In this document: positions 38,101 through 45,786 of the stretch, in pieces
How the letters are laid out: each line of letters starts with the position of its first letter
Numbering within the stretch: position 1 is the stretch's first letter
Assembly: GCF_024171405.1 (NCBI RefSeq)
Contig: NZ_JALJZT010000002.1
Span: 558,001-622,000 of the forward strand
Length of the DNA stretch: 64,000 nucleotides
Direction of reading: 5' to 3'
Source of the DNA: Qipengyuania citrea
Lineage (GTDB): Bacteria; Pseudomonadota; Alphaproteobacteria; Sphingomonadales; Sphingomonadaceae
Notes under the pieces: generated by a model
The model's database searches: none
Seen by the model: only the letters and a program-made list of their open reading frames with translations
What the model was told of the DNA's origin: nothing
Position numbers and translations under genes: made by a program

Positions 38101-38161
38101 CATCGGCAAAGCCGCGGTGGGCAGCAATCGAGTAGACCTGCGGCTGGTGCCGTTCAGCCAC
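35147..38161 (-). CDS. addB: Double-strand break repair protein AddB
   Basis: A 1004-residue partner of AddA with a UvrD-like but degenerate helicase fold and a C-terminal nuclease. The nuclease core is visible as GRADRIDRLEDGSLAIIDYKTGKPPSA in two segments (Asp, then DYK) near residue 905, with the downstream QLGILGLIAERG helix. The start is taken as GTG at 38161, which overlaps the end of the nucleotidyltransferase gene by 8 bp (GTGGCTGA). No ATG fits, and sequence upstream is that gene read in another frame. The length matches alphaproteobacterial AddB proteins. Confidence 0.93.
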   Translation of the reverse strand: MAERHQPQVYSIAAHRGFADALVAGLVPRYSDPEFGLARLTLLVPSSRARRTIAEAFIRHAGEHTTPGLLMPRMAVVGDLDLDETLGPLLDPLGAADVPPAIDPQRRLFALAQLIGETMGDEAPGGATLLRLAREMGATMDRLLVEGVGPEELLGEPVLDLFGSLSGHWQQSLHLFASVQAQWLAQLREWDALDAAARRNRLFDWAASRWKQTPPPTPVVAAGVTSAAPSLARLLRVVADLEHGAVILPDFDLTMPQAVWDELGRAGATPEPGATPFARDDAVTHPQYHLKLLLNRMGVAREEVQPWHRRGLAAAPPERSHAIGSLFLPPEASKGWVDLPPEKRRLSGLRTMTCATPEEEAQAIALLVREALEEPERRVAVVTPDRALARRVVHHLDRWNIAADDSAGRPLSQTPAGRLFLLLAEVMAEDAAPVPLMGLLAHPLVDGGMERGTWLRQLRRIEQRLRGPRQAGGLVPLAKIAAQLSETHPPVGAWYAVVEQALMPLLALRQEESAPLAEVLDTLAEAGEALCGEKLWAREDGRALSAFVEDLRLHAREAAFALAPTETGIALRDAMEQIAVRPPYGGHARVHILGLLESRMNRAELVICAGLNEGVWPTRGGIDALLAPPVLRALGIPGSDFRIGLSAHDLAGAMGAPEVVLSRSERDEAGPAIPSRFLLRVQALLGEMLPRYEEREAVALARAMTRAPAAERYPRPAPDPAPEQRDVDISATALDRLLGDPYQFYAGKIMGLSDLDALDAEPSALWQGNVAHTILQRWHEARESDPAASLAPIMDAVLDEENADPLMRGLWQPRLEAALRWIEDQVTSYDERCVLAVEKKGAMTFEGVQVHGRADRIDRLEDGSLAIIDYKTGKPPSAAMVEQGFALQLGILGLIAERGGFDGLSGDPHGYEYWSLGKANNDDNPFGFGYVDIPLKVGRKTSGVLPEEFLPLTAEKLTLAIGRFIKGRDPFTARENPDYPAYDTYDQLMRLDEWIAHQDGGEDA

Positions 38162-38876
38162 CCTTGAGCGCCTGTTCGGTCGGGCGGATATGCGCCGGCG
38201 TGCCGACTTCGTACCAGTGCCCGGTAAAGGCGAGCCCGAACAGGCGGCCTTCGGCAATCGCCCGGTCCCACAGGACATTGGTCGAGAACTTGCCTTCGGG
38301 CGCATCGCGCAGCAGCCGCTCGGATACGAGCTGGATCCCTGTATAGATGAACGGCGCGATCCGCCCCGGCAGCTTGCGCTGCAACAGCCCCGCCCCATTC
38401 ATGTAGAAATCGCCCACGCCATCGAAATTATACGCCCGCGCGTGGTTCACGACCAGCAGCAGCGCGTCCATCCGGTCGGGGTCCCAGCGCGCCGACAGAT
38501 CGGCAAAGGCATTGCGCGGACCATCGAGCCAGATGCTGTCGGCATTGCAGGCAAAGAACTGGCTGGGCAGCAGGCCCGCTGCCGCGGCCTTGACCATGCC
38601 GCCGCCGGTTTCGAGCAAGTGTTCGCGCTCGTCCGAGAAGGTCACAGCGGGCGCCTTGCGCGGCCCGATATGCGCCTCGATCGCATCGGCGAGATAGTGC
38701 ACATTGACCACCGCCTTGGCGATCCCGGCTTCCTCCAGCCGATCGAGCGCCCGGTCGATCAGCGGCTTGCCCGCCACGCGCACCAGCGGTTTGGGCGTGC
38801 TCGCGGTCAGCGGGCGCATGCGCTTGCCCAGCCCCGCAGCCATCAGCATGGCGGTGTCGGAGGCCAATTCGCTCAC
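38154..38876 (-). CDS. murU: Nucleotidyltransferase, probable N-acetylmuramate-1-phosphate uridylyltransferase (MurU-like)
   Basis: A 240-residue sugar-1-phosphate nucleotidyltransferase with signature AMLMAAGLGKRMRPLT (about residues 9-24) and PKPLVRVAGKPLIDRAL. It directly follows the AmgK-like kinase with a GTGA overlap. In Pseudomonas AmgK phosphorylates MurNAc at C1 and MurU makes UDP-MurNAc, a peptidoglycan recycling bypass around fosfomycin-sensitive MurA. The pair assignment rests on this context plus the fold. A mannose- or glucose-1-phosphate enzyme cannot be excluded from sequence alone. Confidence 0.82.
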   Translation of the reverse strand: MSELASDTAMLMAAGLGKRMRPLTASTPKPLVRVAGKPLIDRALDRLEEAGIAKAVVNVHYLADAIEAHIGPRKAPAVTFSDEREHLLETGGGMVKAAAAGLLPSQFFACNADSIWLDGPRNAFADLSARWDPDRMDALLLVVNHARAYNFDGVGDFYMNGAGLLQRKLPGRIAPFIYTGIQLVSERLLRDAPEGKFSTNVLWDRAIAEGRLFGLAFTGHWYEVGTPAHIRPTEQALKGG

Positions 38877-39862
38877 TGGATTTCCCCGCCCGCGGTATCG
38901 CGGATTTCCTGCGGGATATTGGCGGCGAACCAGTCGGCGACCGGCCGCAGCGCTTCATGCGCGAGATCGCGCTCCATCGCGGTCCAGACCCGCGGGATCA
39001 TCGCGAGGTAGCGGGCCTTGCCATCACGCTTCCACAGCCGGGTGAAGATGCCGACGATCTTGGCGTTCCGCTGCGCGCCGAGCCGCGCGTAATCGGCTTC
39101 GAAGTGCTCGCCCGGATCGGCCGCAGCACGGTAGCGACCGAGCATTTCGCATTCGAGGTCTTCGGCCACATCGCGGCGTGCATCCTGCAGCAAGCTGACG
39201 AGATCATAGGCCGGGTGGCCGACCAGCGCGTCCTGGAAGTCGATCAGCCCCTGCGCGCCCGCCAGCTTGCCGGGTTCGAGCAGCATGATGTTTTCCGCAT
39301 GGTAATCGCGCAGCACGGTTACGCCCGGCGTCTGGCGCGGCAGCAAGGGCTCGAGCACGGCCTCCCACGCCTTGCGATAGCCCTCGACATCGACGTCGAG
39401 CCCCATCGCCGGACAATACCATTCGACCAGCAGCATCGCTTCGCGCAGATAGACCGCCATGTCGTAGGTCGCGAACGGACCCGGCGGCAGCCGATGCAGC
39501 TGCACCAGCGTGTCGATCGCCTTGGCATAGATGTCGCGTTCGTCACCCGGATTGTCGTCGATCCATTCGCGCATCCGCTGGTCGCCGAAATCCTCGGTCA
39601 GAACCCATCCGCGCGCGGCGTCTTCCAACAGGATATGCGGCGCGCGCAAACCGCTGGTTTCCAGCCAGTGCGCGACATGCAGGAAGGGCTTGGGATCTTC
39701 CTCGGGCGGCGGTGCATGCATCAGCATCGCGCTCTTGCCGCCGAGCTTGAGCCGGAAGTACCGGCGGAAACTGGCATCGCCGACGAGCGGGGTGATTTCC
39801 GCCCCCTCCCATTCGGTATCGCCAAGGAATGCGTGAATATCGTCAAGAAGCGCGTCGCTCAT
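38873..39862 (-). CDS. amgK: Aminoglycoside-phosphotransferase-fold kinase, probable MurNAc/GlcNAc kinase AmgK
   Basis: A 329-residue kinase. Catalytic segments are VTVLRDYHAENIMLL (Asp and Asn of the Brenner loop, about residues 190-204) and GLIDFQDALVGHPAYDL (metal-binding Asp). The N-terminal ASFRRYFRL resembles AmgK rather than drug-resistance APH enzymes. It is coupled at both ends: ATGA with tsaE upstream and GTGA with the MurU-like gene downstream. The tsaE-amgK-murU order is well known in proteobacteria. An in-frame ATG 18 nt upstream lies inside tsaE. Confidence 0.85.
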   Translation of the reverse strand: MSDALLDDIHAFLGDTEWEGAEITPLVGDASFRRYFRLKLGGKSAMLMHAPPPEEDPKPFLHVAHWLETSGLRAPHILLEDAARGWVLTEDFGDQRMREWIDDNPGDERDIYAKAIDTLVQLHRLPPGPFATYDMAVYLREAMLLVEWYCPAMGLDVDVEGYRKAWEAVLEPLLPRQTPGVTVLRDYHAENIMLLEPGKLAGAQGLIDFQDALVGHPAYDLVSLLQDARRDVAEDLECEMLGRYRAAADPGEHFEADYARLGAQRNAKIVGIFTRLWKRDGKARYLAMIPRVWTAMERDLAHEALRPVADWFAANIPQEIRDTAGGEIQ

Positions 39863-40296
39863 AGCCAGCGCCCTTGCCAAGATGTGCCCGGGGTTACAAC
39901 GGCCTCGCGCCCGTCACCCACCTTTTCGAGATCAATCGCGAGACACGTCGGCTCATGCGCGAAGCCGCCGGCATGGTCGGGCCATTCGGCAAGCAGGACC
40001 GCACCCTCGCGATAGTCGTCGAGCCCGAGTTCCTCGACCTCGGATGGATGTTCCAGCCGGTAGAAATCGGCATGCACCACCGGCGGGTTCAGCTCGTCAT
40101 AGGTCTCGATAATCGTGTAGGTTGGCGACGGCACTTCGCCCATGTGGCCCAGCGCAGCAAGGATCGCCCGGGCGAGCGTGGTCTTGCCGGTCCCCAGCGT
40201 GCCCGAAAGCGCGACGACATCGCCCGGGGCGAGCAGGGCCGCGATACGCTGCCCCAGCGCCTCCATCGCTGCGAGATCGGGCAAGGCAATGGTCAC
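39859..40296 (-). CDS. tsaE: tRNA threonylcarbamoyladenosine biosynthesis ATPase TsaE
   Basis: A 145-residue P-loop protein of the t6A37 pathway, working with TsaB and TsaD. Walker A is LSGTLGTGKTTLARAIL (about residues 30-46), followed by the family signature SPTYTIIETYD, HADFYRLEHPSEVEELG and the LLAEWPDHAGGF segment. The GTG start overlaps the divL stop (GTGA). Length and motif order match YjeE/TsaE. Confidence 0.94.
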   Translation of the reverse strand: MTIALPDLAAMEALGQRIAALLAPGDVVALSGTLGTGKTTLARAILAALGHMGEVPSPTYTIIETYDELNPPVVHADFYRLEHPSEVEELGLDDYREGAVLLAEWPDHAGGFAHEPTCLAIDLEKVGDGREAVVTPGTSWQGRWL

Positions 40297-42638
40297 GGCA
40301 GCGTGATCGTGGCCGTGGTGCCGCCGTTCTTGCGGCTGTGGATTTCGAGCGTTCCGCCATGCGCTTCGATCAGCTGCCGCGCGAGCGGGATACCCAGCCC
40401 CTGCCGCCGCTCGATCCCCTTGCCATCGGCAGACATGCGGATGCCCTCGAGCGCCCGCGCCAGTTCATGCTGGCTCATCCCGCGGCCATTGTCGGCGATG
40501 ACGATCTTGGTCTCGCCGCGCTTGCGCCCGATATCGACCAGGATCCGCCCGCCGCGCGGAGTGCCGTTGATGGCGTTGTCGAGCAGCTGCGAAATCGCCC
40601 GCCGCAACTGGTGCGGATCGGCGGTGACGCTCTTCTCGGGGCTTCCCTTGAGATCGAGCGTCAGCCCGCTGTCGAGGATCCGCCGTTCCTGTTTGCGCAC
40701 GATCTGCGTCACGAAAGGCAGCAGTTCGAGCTTGCTCTGGCGCAGCGGCATCAGGCCCGCTTCGGATTGCGAGAGATCGAGGACGTTTTCGACCTGCTCG
40801 GTGAGCTTGCCGACCGACAGCGAGATCGCCTGCGCATATTCCTCGGCCTGCGGTGGCAATTCGCCCGCAATGCCGCTGGTCAGCAGTTCGGCAAACCCGC
40901 CGATCGAGGTCAGCGGCGTCCGGAATTCATAACTCATGTTGGCCAGGAAGCGGGTCATCACCGCATCGGCTTCCTCCAGCGCGCGGTTACGCTCGCGCAA
41001 GGCCTGTTCGGCCTGGCGCGAGGCGGTCACGTCGAGCACGGTCAGCAGGCCATTGCCATCGGGCAGCGGGACCCCGGTGAAGTCGAGCGTGCGCCCATTG
41101 GCGAGTTCGATGCGGCCATCGCTCTTCTTGCGATCGAGCGTCGCCGCACGGATGACCTGGTTGATCCCCGACACCGCGCTGGGATCGGCAAGGTTCGGGG
41201 CAATCGCGCCGAGCAAATCCTCCGCCTGCGGGTGGCCATCGAGAACCTCGTGTTCGATCCCCCAGGCGCCGGGGAAGCCGCGGTTCCACAATTCCAGATG
41301 CCCGTCGGGAGCGAATACCGCCAGCGCCTCGAACAGATTGTCGAATGTCGCGGTGCGCGTGCGCAGCAGCGTGTCGCGGGTCGCCGAAAGTGCGAGCTGC
41401 TCGGTCCGGTCCTCGGCGATCATCACCAGCCCGCCATCGGGGAGCGGCTGCGCGACGATCCGCAAATGCGTGCTGTCCGACAGCGACCAGGCTTCTTCAT
41501 GCGGCTCGTCGCGCTGGAACCACTCGGCCAGTTCGTTGCGCCATGCGGGGAAGTCGCGGACTTCGGGGATGCGGCCATTCTCGCGGGCAATCAGCAGCAT
41601 TTGCTGGAAGGTCGTGCGGTCGTTGACCACGCCCGGCGGCAGCGAGAACACGCGGTGGAACGGCTGGTTGGCGAAGGTCATGCGGTGCGCCGCATCGAAC
41701 TGCGCCACGCCGATCGACAGCTGGTCGAGCATCGAGCGCTGCGCCTCGCGGAAGGCGCGGAATTCGCGGGCCTGCTCCTCCATTTCCTCGATATCGACCG
41801 CGTAACCGGCAATGCCCTCGCCCATCAACGGCAAGTCGGTCACCCGGATGGTGCGCCGCGCGCGGTCGATGGTCGCGCTGACGATGCGCTCGATCGGCTG
41901 GCGCCGGTCGGCAGCCTGTTGCGCGACCTCGGTCGCCGTCCGGCCATTGACCGTTTCGACCAGCTCGATCTGTTCGGTGACCACGCGGTCCGCGCTGTCC
42001 GCGCCGACCGCTTCGACATAGGCCTGGTTGACCAGCCGCAATTGCATGTCCGCCCCGCGGAACCACATCGGCATCGGCGCCGCCTCGATCAGCCCGACCA
42101 GCGCGCCGAAATCCTCGCGTGCGCGCGCGGCTTCCTCGCGCAATTGCAGCAATTCGGCTTCGCTCTCGCTGAAATCGAAGACCCAGATCAGCGCCGCCCC
42201 GCCGGGCGAAACCGCGGGGTCTGCCAGCGACCCCTGCATCGCCAGCGACTTGCCCGAGCCCGGCGCCACGGTGATCGCCATGCGGAACGGCTTGGCGGTC
42301 TTCTGCGTGCGGCGCACATTGCGCGTCAGATCGTCCATCTGCGCTTCGGTCAGGCCGCGGCCATCCGCGCCCGCCAGTTCGGACATGTATTCGGGGACCT
42401 TGTCGAGCCCGATCCAGCGCGCCAGCCGGTCGGGCGCCTCGATCCGCCCGTCGGCGCGGACCAGCAGCGGGATCGCGGGCGCTTCCTCGATCAGGCGCGA
42501 AAGGCGCTGCGCAACCTGCCTGCTGGCGATCGATTTCTGCTCGCGTCCGCTCGCGCGCAGCATCGCCCAGACTGCACCTGCGGTCCATAAGGCCAGCAGG
42601 AGGCCGACGATGGCCAGCAGTGCGGGAGAGGTTTCCAT
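40293..42638 (-). CDS. divL: DivL-type PAS sensor kinase homologue with Tyr in place of the phosphoacceptor His
   Basis: A 781-residue protein with one N-terminal TM helix (about 5-27), three to four PAS-like domains (about 45-540), a HisKA dimerisation domain and a HATPase_c domain. The H-box reads FLANMSYEFRTPLTSI, so residue 570 is Tyr (codon TAT at 40931-40929) where His is expected. Caulobacter DivL, an essential regulator of CckA and the CtrA cell-cycle pathway, carries the same change and the same architecture. The ATP site looks kept: QLLDNAING (N box), IADNGRGM (G1) and GLGIPLARQLIEAHGG (G2). The DivL name is inferred from these features and from the position between ahcY and tsaE. 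Confidence 0.88.
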   Translation of the reverse strand: METSPALLAIVGLLLALWTAGAVWAMLRASGREQKSIASRQVAQRLSRLIEEAPAIPLLVRADGRIEAPDRLARWIGLDKVPEYMSELAGADGRGLTEAQMDDLTRNVRRTQKTAKPFRMAITVAPGSGKSLAMQGSLADPAVSPGGAALIWVFDFSESEAELLQLREEAARAREDFGALVGLIEAAPMPMWFRGADMQLRLVNQAYVEAVGADSADRVVTEQIELVETVNGRTATEVAQQAADRRQPIERIVSATIDRARRTIRVTDLPLMGEGIAGYAVDIEEMEEQAREFRAFREAQRSMLDQLSIGVAQFDAAHRMTFANQPFHRVFSLPPGVVNDRTTFQQMLLIARENGRIPEVRDFPAWRNELAEWFQRDEPHEEAWSLSDSTHLRIVAQPLPDGGLVMIAEDRTEQLALSATRDTLLRTRTATFDNLFEALAVFAPDGHLELWNRGFPGAWGIEHEVLDGHPQAEDLLGAIAPNLADPSAVSGINQVIRAATLDRKKSDGRIELANGRTLDFTGVPLPDGNGLLTVLDVTASRQAEQALRERNRALEEADAVMTRFLANMSYEFRTPLTSIGGFAELLTSGIAGELPPQAEEYAQAISLSVGKLTEQVENVLDLSQSEAGLMPLRQSKLELLPFVTQIVRKQERRILDSGLTLDLKGSPEKSVTADPHQLRRAISQLLDNAINGTPRGGRILVDIGRKRGETKIVIADNGRGMSQHELARALEGIRMSADGKGIERRQGLGIPLARQLIEAHGGTLEIHSRKNGGTTATITLP

Positions 42639-42655
42639 TACCGCCAGCTATGCGG

Positions 42656-42688
42656 ACGCGCGCGGGGATGCAATGCCCCCGCGCGCGT
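42656..42688 (-). terminator. Strong GC hairpin after ahcY
   Basis: A perfect 12-bp stem (ACGCGCGCGGGG at 42656-42667 pairing with 42677-42688) with a 9-nt loop lies between the ahcY stop and the divL start codon. In the transcribed direction no T run follows, so it is at best a weak or Rho-aided terminator, or a pause/stability element, between ahcY and divL. Confidence 0.45.
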
Positions 42689-42720
42689 TCGTGCCACGGT
42701 AGTGCCGCAGTTTGCGGCGA

Positions 42721-44127
42721 TCAGTAGCGGTAGTGCTCGGGCTTGAACGGGCCATCGACCGGCACGCCGATGTAGTCGGCCTGCTTCTGGCTGAGCTTGG
42801 TCAGCTTCACGCCGAGCTTGTCGAGATGCAGCGCCGCAACCTTCTCGTCGAGATGCTTGGGCAGGACATAGACGTCGTTCTGATATTCGTCGCCCTTGGT
42901 CCACAGTTCGATTTGCGCCAGCGTCTGATTGGTGAAGCTGAAGCTCATCACGAAGCTGGGGTGACCGGTGGCGCAGGACAGGTTCACGAGGCGGCCCTTA
43001 CCGAGCACGATGATTTCCTTGCCGTCGGGGAACTTCACCAGGTCGGTGCCCGGCTTGAGTTCGTTCCACTCGTAATTGTCGAGCGCGGAAATCTGCAGCT
43101 CGCTGTCGAAGTGACCGATGTTGCAGACGATCGCCTTGTCCTTCATCGCCTTCATCTGTTCGGCGGTGATGACATGCTCGTTGCCGGTCGCAGTGACGAA
43201 GATATCGGCAACACCGACCGCTTCGTCCATGGTCACGACTTCGAAGCCGTCCATGGCCGCCTGCAGCGCGCAGATCGGATCGATTTCGGTCACCAGCACG
43301 CGCGCGCCGCCATTGCGCAGCGACTGCGCCGAGCCCTTGCCGACATCGCCGAAACCGGCGACGCAGGCGACCTTGCCCGACAGCATCACATCGGTCGCAC
43401 GGCGGATCGCGTCGACCAGCGATTCGCGGCAGCCATAGAGATTGTCGAACTTCGACTTGGTCACGCTGTCGTTCACATTGATCGCGGGGAACGGCAGCTT
43501 GCCCTGCTTGGCAAGGTGATAGAGACGGTGGACGCCGGTGGTGGTTTCTTCCGAGACGCCGACGATGTTCTGAACCGACTTGGTCAGATATCCCGGCTTG
43601 GCCTTGAGGAACGCCTTGAGCGCACGCTGGAATTCGATTTCCTCGGCGTTCTGCGGCTCGGGCAGTTCCTCGCCCGCTTCGATGCGCGCGCCCCACAGCG
43701 CGAACATGGTGGCATCGCCGCCATCGTCGAGAATGATATTGGCGGTGCGGTCGGCATCGTCTTCGGTCGACCAGTCGAAAATGCGACCGACATAGTCCCA
43801 GTAATCGGCGAGGCTTTCGCCCTTGATCGCGAACACGGGAATGTCCTGCGCCGCGATTGCAGCCGCGGCGTGGTCCTGCGTCGAATAGATGTTGCAGGTG
43901 GCCCAGCGCACATCGGCGCCGAGCGCGACCAGCGTTTCGATCAGCACGGCGGTCTGGATCGTCATGTGCAGCGAACCGGTAATGCGCGCGCCCTTGAGCG
44001 GCTTGTCGGCATATTCCTCGCGCAGCGCCATGAGGCCCGGCATTTCGGTTTCGGCAATGGCGATCTCGTCGCGGCCGTATTTGGCCAGCGCCAGGTCCTT
44101 GATAACGTAATCGGTAAATTCGGTCAC
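42721..44127 (-). CDS. ahcY: S-adenosylhomocysteine hydrolase
   Basis: Hydrolyses S-adenosylhomocysteine to adenosine and homocysteine, relieving product inhibition of methyltransferases. The 468-residue protein has the signatures [29 protein letters not shown], and the NAD-binding [16 protein letters not shown]. It also has [10 protein letters not shown] and the C-terminal [11 protein letters not shown]. It belongs to the longer bacterial form with an internal insertion. The start is GTG at 44127 with GAGGA 7-8 nt upstream. An upstream small frame ends in a GTGA overlap with this start, and the leader holds a terminator-like hairpin. Confidence 0.97.
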   Translation of the reverse strand: MTEFTDYVIKDLALAKYGRDEIAIAETEMPGLMALREEYADKPLKGARITGSLHMTIQTAVLIETLVALGADVRWATCNIYSTQDHAAAAIAAQDIPVFAIKGESLADYWDYVGRIFDWSTEDDADRTANIILDDGGDATMFALWGARIEAGEELPEPQNAEEIEFQRALKAFLKAKPGYLTKSVQNIVGVSEETTTGVHRLYHLAKQGKLPFPAINVNDSVTKSKFDNLYGCRESLVDAIRRATDVMLSGKVACVAGFGDVGKGSAQSLRNGGARVLVTEIDPICALQAAMDGFEVVTMDEAVGVADIFVTATGNEHVITAEQMKAMKDKAIVCNIGHFDSELQISALDNYEWNELKPGTDLVKFPDGKEIIVLGKGRLVNLSCATGHPSFVMSFSFTNQTLAQIELWTKGDEYQNDVYVLPKHLDEKVAALHLDKLGVKLTKLSQKQADYIGVPVDGPFKPEHYRY

Positions 44128-44330
44128 GATGATGTCCTCGATTTTTCGGGGTGGTGACCGCACGCAAAAGGGGCGGCCGCCATATTGGCGCCGCCCCTAG
44201 CCCCTCCACGAACCGGGGGCAACAGCCCCCCGACCGTTGCGAACCCGAAGGGGCCCCGGCGCGCCGCGAACCGTCCCCCGTTGCGCGGCGCAGCAGCGAG
44301 CCGTTTCATCGCTGCAATCTCGCATTTCAT
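44124..44330 (-). CDS. Possible small coupled reading frame in the ahcY leader
   Basis: A 68-codon frame opens with ATG at 44330 and closes with a TGA that overlaps the ahcY GTG in a GTGA junction. The product would be rich in Arg, Gly and Ala and resembles no known protein. No ribosome site precedes its ATG, but a TATCCT box ends 6 nt upstream, which would allow a leaderless message. The frame spans the leader hairpin, so translating ribosomes would melt it. It may equally be chance in GC-rich DNA. Confidence 0.3.
   Translation of the reverse strand: MKCEIAAMKRLAAAPRNGGRFAARRGPFGFATVGGLLPPVRGGARGGANMAAAPFACGHHPEKSRTSS
44166..44197 (-). promoter_or_regulatory. Terminator-like hairpin in the ahcY 5' leader
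   Basis: On the minus strand GGGGCGGC-GCCA-ATA-TGGC-GGCCGCCCC (44197-44170) folds into a near-perfect stem with one bulged base and is followed at once by TTTT (44169-44166). It lies about 40 nt before the ahcY start, in the position of an attenuator. A second strong hairpin GGGGGC/GCCCCC occurs near 44214-44232. A metabolite-, ribosome- or Rho-linked control of ahcY is possible. The core of the known SAH riboswitch was looked for and not found. Confidence 0.5.
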
Positions 44331-44488
44331 GGGATAGGATAAAGGGATTACAGTAACTTAAAGCGGCGCGGTAAAGAGGTCTTAACGCTTGCACGGCGGT
44401 TCCGCGATGCCGCGCCCGTCGAGGAAGGTTGCGCGGGCCTTCGCGCCCGCCTACCCATGCGCCGGACGACATTAACGGAGTTTCCAAC
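44331..44488. other. Divergent intergenic region between ahcY leader and peroxiredoxin
   Basis: This completes the 361-bp gap between the ahcY and peroxiredoxin starts. It is AT-richer at 44331-44395, where TTAA-containing stretches and TATCCT (minus strand, 44341-44336) suggest divergent promoters, then GC-rich with a GCGGGC/GCCCGC hairpin near 44434-44452 in the peroxiredoxin leader. No gene or known RNA is recognised. Confidence 0.4.
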
Positions 44489-44968
44489 ATGACGATTTCG
44501 GTGGGCGACAAGCTGCCTGATGTGAAGCTGGTCAAGGCGACCGAGAATGGCCCCGAACAGGTCAGCTCGAGCGAATATTTCAAGGGCAAGAAGGTCGCGC
44601 TGTTTTCGGTGCCCGGTGCCTTCACTCCGACGTGTTCGGCGCGCCATCTGCCCGGCTATGTCGAAAAGGCCGACGACTTGAAGAGCAAGGGCGTCGACGA
44701 GATCGTCGCCACGGCGGTCAACGACGCCTTCGTCATGGGCGCGTGGAAGAGCTCGGCCGGATCGGACGACATCACCATGCTGGCCGATGGCAATGGCGAT
44801 TTCGCCGAAGCCGTGGGTCTGACGATGGACGGTTCGGGTTTCGGTCTCGGCAAGCGCGGCCAGCGCTATTCGATGGTTGTCGAAGACGGCGTGGTCACGC
44901 AGCTCAATGTCGAGGCACCCGGCGATTTCTCGGTCTCGAGCGCGGAGCACATGCTCGGCCAGATGTAG
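44489..44968 (+). CDS. Peroxiredoxin, Prx5 (AhpE/PrxV-like redoxin) family
   Basis: A 159-residue thiol peroxidase that reduces H2O2 and alkyl hydroperoxides. The peroxidatic motif is SVPGAFTPTCSARHLPGY (Pro42, Thr46, Cys49), characteristic of the Prx5 group. NDAFVMGAW and the C-terminal EAPGDFSVSSAEHML also match. No second conserved Cys is evident, so it is probably a 1-Cys type or uses a partner thiol. ACGGAG precedes the ATG, and a clean terminator follows. Confidence 0.94.
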   Translation: MTISVGDKLPDVKLVKATENGPEQVSSSEYFKGKKVALFSVPGAFTPTCSARHLPGYVEKADDLKSKGVDEIVATAVNDAFVMGAWKSSAGSDDITMLADGNGDFAEAVGLTMDGSGFGLGKRGQRYSMVVEDGVVTQLNVEAPGDFSVSSAEHMLGQM

Positions 44969-45000
44969 ACCTGTTTCGGCCTGCGCCGTTACCGTATGAC

Positions 45001-45035
45001 CGCCCCGCCCGGCCCTGCGCCGGGTGGGGCGTTTT
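45001..45035 (+). terminator. Rho-independent terminator of the peroxiredoxin gene
   Basis: CGCCCCGCCCGGC (45001-45013) pairs with GCCGGGTGGGGCG (45019-45031), one internal mismatch, loop of 5, followed by TTTT at 45032-45035. This is the best-formed terminator in this part of the window. The rest of the gap to 45205 shows nothing recognisable. Confidence 0.8.
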
Positions 45036-45204
45036 CGTGAGTCCCGTGCGAAGGCCGCCCTCCCGCCTGACCAAAATATACAAGACACGGGCCAAAATAC
45101 CCTGAAGCCTGTCCCGATCGACCCCCCATCAAGGAACCCGATCGGTACCCTCAGCTCCCTGCAAGCGGGCCCCCTCGCGACTGGGCAGGTTGAGGCACGA
45201 CTCA

Positions 45205-45735
45205 ATGCCTATGATAGAAAAAACAAGAGATTATGTCGCAGTTCTCCGACAGCAGGCCACGCAGCTGAACGAACTTGCCGATACGCTGGAAAAAGACCTT
45301 GGCTCCGCTGCCCGCCCAATCAAACGGGCTTCCGCTCCGAAAGTATCACCGGTCGAATTGGTCCCGGTCGCCCAAGCGATGTTCTCGCTGCGACGCAGGC
45401 GCGAAAAAATCCTGCCCCAGAAATTCCTCGGCGAACCGATGTGGGACCTGCTGCTCCATCTGTTCGAACGCACGGCGAACGACCACCCGGTATCGATCAC
45501 CAAGGCCAGCTACGCGGCGCACGTTCCACCGACCACCGCGCTACGCGCCATCTCGGTCATGGAGAACGAGGGGTACCTCGTCCGGACCAAGCCCTGCGCG
45601 AATTCGCGCAATGTCCAGCTGAGGCTGACCGACAATGCGATGGAGGCCATGTGCAGCTATCTGCAATCGTCGGACCCGCCGCGGCTCTATACCGAGGCGC
45701 TGGTTCACAGGATCGGCGGGGTCGGCGTGGCGTGA
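45205..45735 (+). CDS. Winged-helix (MarR-like) DNA-binding protein
   Basis: A 176-residue protein. Residues about 5-40 form a probable coiled coil (YVAVLRQQATQLNELADTLE), followed by a basic linker and, from about residue 75, a winged helix. FLGEPMWDLLLHLFE, VSITKASYAAHVPPTTALRA (recognition helix) and LVRTKPCANSRNVQLRLTD (wing) are visible, as in MarR-type regulators with a C-terminal HTH. The target is unknown, and neighbours are not obviously connected. The start is uncertain between ATG 45205 and ATG 45211; no strong ribosome site is present. It is convergent with folE. Confidence 0.75.
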   Translation: MPMIEKTRDYVAVLRQQATQLNELADTLEKDLGSAARPIKRASAPKVSPVELVPVAQAMFSLRRRREKILPQKFLGEPMWDLLLHLFERTANDHPVSITKASYAAHVPPTTALRAISVMENEGYLVRTKPCANSRNVQLRLTDNAMEAMCSYLQSSDPPRLYTEALVHRIGGVGVA

Positions 45736-45786
45736 CAGCTTGAGTATGCCTTCGGTGCCGTTGAACCGGCACTCGGGGAAACCTGG

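Noticed and set aside
44128-44345. SAH riboswitch upstream of ahcY
   Set aside because: The known core (GAGGAGCGCUGC... with GGCUCG and AACGGCGCUC) is not present on the minus strand; only GC-rich hairpins and GCAGCGA/TCGCTGC pairing are seen. A different element is possible, so it was left as an unassigned leader.
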